64,000 nt of DNA, from the NCBI RefSeq assembly GCF_004210375.1, contig NC_134827.1, forward strand, positions 105,323,285 through 105,387,284, given 5' to 3'. Every line of letters starts with the position of its first letter. Positions within the stretch are counted from its first letter, which is position 1. Source of the stretch: Tachypleus tridentatus. Taxonomy: Eukaryota > Arthropoda > Merostomata > Xiphosura > Limulidae. The translations under genes were made by a program, and so were the position numbers. Of the stretch, positions 60,201-64,000 are shown piece after piece. Below the pieces are notes generated by a model, which searched no databases, had not been told where the DNA came from, and saw only the letters and a program-made list of their open reading frames with translations.

Positions 60201-61686
60201 ATAGCCCTAGCAGTTGATTTTTCCAACATTATTTAGATAGTCCTAGCTGTTAATTTTTCCCACATTGTTTAGATAGTCCTAGCTGTTAATTTTCACACTG
60301 TTTAGATAGCCCTAGCTGTAAATTTTTTCCCACATTGTTTAGATAGTCCTAGCTGTTAATTTTTCCCACATTGTTTAGATAGCCCTAGCTGTTAATTTTC
60401 ACACTGTTTAGATAGCCCTAGCTGTTAATTTTCCCACATTGTTTAGATAGTCCTAGCTGTCAATTTTCATACTGTTTAGATAGTCCTAGCAGTTAATTTT
60501 TCCCACATTGTTTAGATAGCCCTAGCTGTTAATTTTCCCACATTGTTTAGATAGTCGTAGCTGTTAATTTTTCACACTGTTTAGATAGCCCTAGCTGTCA
60601 ATGTTTCCCACATTGTTTAGATAGTCCTAGCTGTCAATTTTTCCCACATTGTTTAGATAGCCCTAGCTGTTAATTTTTCACACTGTTTAGATAGCCCTAG
60701 CTGTTAATGTTTCCCACATTGTTTAGATAGCCCTAGCTGTTAACTTTTCCCACATTGTTTAGATAGTCCTAGTTGTTAATTTTTCACACTGTTTAGATAG
60801 TCCTAGCAGTTAATTTTCCCCACATTGTTTAGATAGTCCTAGCTGTTAACTTTTCCCACATTGTTTAGATAGTTCTAGCTGTTAATTTTTCACACTGTTT
60901 AGATAGTCCTAGCTGTTAAGTTTTCACATTGTTTAGATAGCCCGAGCTGTTAATTTTTCCCACATTATTTAGATAGTCCTAGCTGTCAATTTTTCACACT
61001 GTTTAGAGAGCCCTAGCTGTTAATTTTCGCACTGTTCAGATAGCCCTAGCTGTTAATTTTTCCCACATTGTTTAGATAGTCCTAGCTGTTAATTTTTCAC
61101 ACTGTTTAGATAGTCCTAGCTGTTAATTTTTCACATTGTTTAGATAGCCCGAGCTGTTAATTTTTCCCACATTATTTAGATAGTCCTAGCTGTTAATTTT
61201 TCACATTGTTTAGATAGCCCTAGCAGTTGATTTTTCCAACATTATTTAGATAGTCCTAGCTGTTAATTTTTCCCACATTGTTTAGATAGTCCTAGCTGTT
61301 AATTTTTCACACTGTTTAGATAGCCCTAGCTGTTAATTTTTCCCACATTGTTTAGATAGTCCTAGCTGTCAATTTTTCATACTGTTTAGATAGTCCTAGC
61401 AGTTAATTTTTCCCACATTGTTTAGATAGCCCTAGCTGTTAATTTTTCCCACATTGTTTAGATAGTCGTAGCTGTTAATTTTTCACACTGTTTAGATAGC
61501 CCTAGCTGTCAATGTTTCCCACATTGTTTAGATAGTCCTAGCTGTCAATTTTTCACACTGTTTACATAGCCCGAGCTGTTAATTTATCACACTGTTAAGA
61601 TGGTCCTAGCTGTTAACTTTTCCCACATCGTTTAGATAGTCCTAGCTATTAATTTTTCACACTGTTTAGATAGCCCTAGCTGTCAA
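51300..61686. repeat. 10.4-kb satellite of 34-36-bp monomers with higher-order structure
   Basis: About 290 monomers. The two main types are TGTTTAGATAGTCCTAGCTG + TTAATTTTTCCCACAT (36 bp) and TGTTTAGATAGCCCTAGCTG + TTAATTTTTCACAC (34 bp), often alternating. Rare variants act as markers: CAGTTGATTTTTCCAACAT occurs near 52225, 53350, 54960, 56010, 56640, 57550, 59060, 60215 and 61225; TTTAGAGAGCCCTAGCTG and TTACATAGCCTGAGCTGTTG recur with the same neighbours. Whole segments of 1 kb or more are repeated nearly unchanged. The left edge (51300-51500) is the most diverged. Confidence 0.95.
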
Positions 61687-62085
61687 TGTTTACCACACAG
61701 TTTAGGTAACCCTAGACATCCACCACACAGTTTAGGTAACCCTAGATATCCACGACATAGTTTAGGTTACCCTAGATATCCACCACACAGTTTAGGTAAC
61801 CCTAGATATCCACCACACAGTTTAGGTAACCCTAGATATCCACCACACAGTTTAGGTTACCCTAGATATCCACCACACAGTTTAGGTAACCCTAGATATC
61901 CACCACACAGTTTAGGTAACCCTAGATATCCACCACACAGTTTAGGTAGCCCTAGATATCCACCACACAGTTTAGGTAGCCCTAGATATCCACCACACAG
62001 TTTAGGTTACCCTAGATATCCACCACACAGTTTAGGTTACCCTAGATATCCACCACACAGTTTAGGTAACCCTAGATATCCACAT
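61687..62085. repeat. 30-bp tandem array related to the adjacent satellite
   Basis: About 13 copies of CACAGTTTAGGTAACCCTAG + ATATCCACCA. Aligned with the 36-bp monomer (GTTTAGATAGCCCTAGCTGT...CCCACAC), it looks like a derivative that lost the T-rich stretch. Units differ by a few bases only (GTAAC / GTTAC / GTAGC). Confidence 0.93.
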
Positions 62086-62783
62086 TTTGAAACTACTTTC
62101 TAAAGTTCACTAACTTTCCTCTGCCTCTAACCTCCTTTAATAAGACATATTTGTTATAGAAATGAGAAACAATAAATGTGATCGATTAATTTTTATTCGA
62201 TTCTCAAATATCGTAACTTAACATGATTACTAACCTTGTTGACAAGTTCGCAGCTCGAGAACAAACACAGTAACAGTATTAACCTCAGTCTGACAAGCAA
62301 CTCGATGTCAACACCAATCAGACGATTTCCTCCTTCTTGAGGGTAGATTATTTATTTAGGGCGTTTGTTGATTTTAAGATTAACTGACAAACGATTTTCA
62401 GTCTTACAAAAATGTTGCATTATTGTTTGAAAGTACGTGTTAACTTGTTTGATTTATCGTTTTCAAAAACGATTTTGAAAACTACTATTGTTAATTGTAA
62501 CTGAAAAAATCAAATAAGACGTTTTATTTGGAACTTAATGTTAAAAGAAGCACGATTAGACGTTAGACACGAGCTAATAATACCGCGGGAAAACAACGAC
62601 AAGTACCGCTGATGAGTCTGTACAAATCAACGCGATACAGATCAGTAGTTTGGTAAAATATACAATCGATTGAAAGTATGCTTTTCAAACGTACTCACTT
62701 GGTGGCGTTGGTGGGTTGAGGAAAAAAGCTGCGTTCCATGCTGCCAGATAACTACAGTTTTTGTTTAATAAAACAACAACAAC
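62086..62783. other. No recognisable feature
   Basis: AT-rich; nothing recognised. Confidence 0.45.
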
Positions 62784-62985
62784 GAGGCCTGTTGGTTAGA
62801 GGGCGCTCGACTTGTAATCTGCGGATCGCGGGTTCAAACCTCTTCGCCGAACACGCTCGCCATTTTAGCCGATGGAGCGCTATAATGTTCGGTCAATCCT
62901 ACTATTCGTTTATAAAAATTAGTAGTCCAAGAAATAGCTGTGGGTGGAGTTGACTGTCTGCTTTCCTTATATTCTATTACTGCTA
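62784..62985 (+). mobile_element. SINE family A, diverged and 3'-truncated
   Basis: Head GAGGCCTGTTGGTTAGAGGG, anticodon loop CTTGTAA (TGT), B box GGGTTCAAACCTC, body TATAATGTTCGGTCAATCCT to ATTACTGCTAAACAAATAAT, after which the tail is missing. Confidence 0.75.
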
Positions 62986-63815
62986 AACAAATAATAATAA
63001 GTAATATAAAGATAAAACAAGTCTGTTTCCTTCAGAATTTTGTTCAAAGCTACACACCCACCGTCGTATCTTCGATTATTATTATCTTATCGGATAGTAG
63101 GATGTAATGTCGCGTCTGATTTGTCCTATATTCGGATAGTAGGATCTAACGTCGCGTCTGATTTGTCGTAAAATCAGGCTTCGTACTTTATTGCCGGGTG
63201 TGTAAAGGATCCCTTTACCAAAATAAGACGTCTTGAGTCAAAGGATCCCATCTTGTCCAAATTTGGAGGAAAGTCTTTCCAAAGATTAATTACTCTCAAA
63301 TGTGTTTTTGGAAGTAACGTAATAGACTTAGTAACTATTTACAAATACGTGCCGTGCCCCTTGTATTCGAAAGGTCACTTTGGGTCCAACCACTTTGATG
63401 TACGTCACAGGGTTATCGAGTACTCCTCATCTGGAGATCCAAGAACCTCTTGCCATCTGGACAACCCAACTACAACACAATATACCCAACTACTATTCAA
63501 TATGCCCAACTACTACTGTTCAATAATTTTTCGCTAATTTATAAAAGCTTAAATCCATTTGTAGCTTTCTGAAGTACTTCATATTAAAAGTAGTTTTAAA
63601 AGGTGAGATCAGATGTAATGTTAGTAACAAGATTCTACTGAGTAACTTGAACCGAAAAACAGTTTCTTTAAAACGTCTCTCAAATGTTACACTAGTATGA
63701 GCTGACAAGGATAGTTTAATCAAAATTATACAAACAAATATTGATTTATAGCTATCGACAGCATAGTTAACAAGGCATTTATTTATATTTACAAAGCTAC
63801 ATAATATTTATAAGT
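62986..63815. other. Mostly unrecognised; two-copy 41-bp repeat at 63090-63170
   Basis: CGGATAGTAGGATGTAATGT + CGCGTCTGATTTGTC occurs twice. A 94-codon plus frame (63253-63537) ends in a short ATACCCAACTACTA repeat and has no recognised domain. Confidence 0.5.
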
Positions 63816-64000
63816 CTACAAGAGTTCACGGATAGCATGACTCCTTAAGTTTACAAGAGTTCACGGAAAGCATGACTCCTTAAGTTTACAAGAGTTCAGA
63901 GGAAGCATGACACCCTAAGTCTACAAGAGTTCACGGAAAGCATGACTCCTTACGTTTACAAGGGTGCACAGGAAGCATTACACCCTAAGTCTACAAGAGT
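63815..64000. repeat. 35-bp minisatellite, runs off the window end
   Basis: At least five copies of GTTTACAAGAGTTCACGGAA + AGCATGACTCCTTAA, with variants (AGTCTACAAG; GACACCCTAA). The array continues past 64000, so its size is unknown. Confidence 0.9.

Noticed and set aside
61687..62085. Telomeric repeat
   Set aside because: GTTTAGGTAACCCTAG resembles TTAGG/CCTAA only by chance. The period is 30 bp and it derives from the neighbouring satellite.

Overview
This is a repeat-dominated stretch of a eukaryotic nuclear genome. I find no host protein-coding gene I can support, and no rRNA, functional tRNA, operon or CRISPR array. The base composition, Penelope-like retroelements, tRNA-derived SINEs and many minisatellites all point to an invertebrate animal. 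The abundant SINE has a tRNA-Thr-like head followed by a long conserved body. From memory, it and the two smaller SINE families look like those common in horseshoe crab (Xiphosura) genomes. That taxon is a guess I could not verify by search.

Layout. 0-4.7 kb: a SINE with a target-site duplication (TSD), then a 2.4 kb Penelope-like element (PLE) flanked by a 14-bp TSD. The PLE holds a broken reverse transcriptase plus GIY-YIG-like coding region and a 3' terminal repeat with a hammerhead-ribozyme-like core. A foldback element and a 500-N assembly gap follow. 5-11 kb: three minisatellites, the largest a 3 kb array of 46-bp units, and an inverted-repeat relic of a second PLE family. 11-22 kb: unannotated sequence, a 42-bp array (2.2 kb), arrays of 48, 35 and 34 bp, and several SINEs. 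22-31 kb: SINEs of three families and two further PLE insertions: one 5'-inverted with a 13-bp TSD, one a head-to-head terminal-repeat palindrome with a 14-bp TSD. 31-33 kb: a 43-bp array containing a four-monomer higher-order repeat. 33-42 kb: unique-looking sequence with SINEs, including one nested in an older SINE. 42-48.5 kb: a 45-bp array (2.7 kb) that makes long artefactual ORFs on both strands, and a 43-bp array (2.8 kb). 49.3-50.3 kb: a SINE whose 3' half has been amplified into nine tandem 96-bp units. 51.3-61.7 kb: a 10.4 kb array of 34-36-bp monomers with multi-kilobase internal duplications, passing into a related 30-bp array at 61.7-62.1 kb. 62-64 kb: a SINE fragment and the start of a 35-bp array that runs off the window.

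Tandem arrays occupy roughly 40% of the window. The most interesting material is the PLE set, which shows ribozyme-bearing terminal repeats, inverted 5' ends and a clean loss of the ribozyme in one palindrome arm, and the SINE caught turning into a satellite. All ORFs outside the PLE remnants are short or are by-products of tandem repeats.
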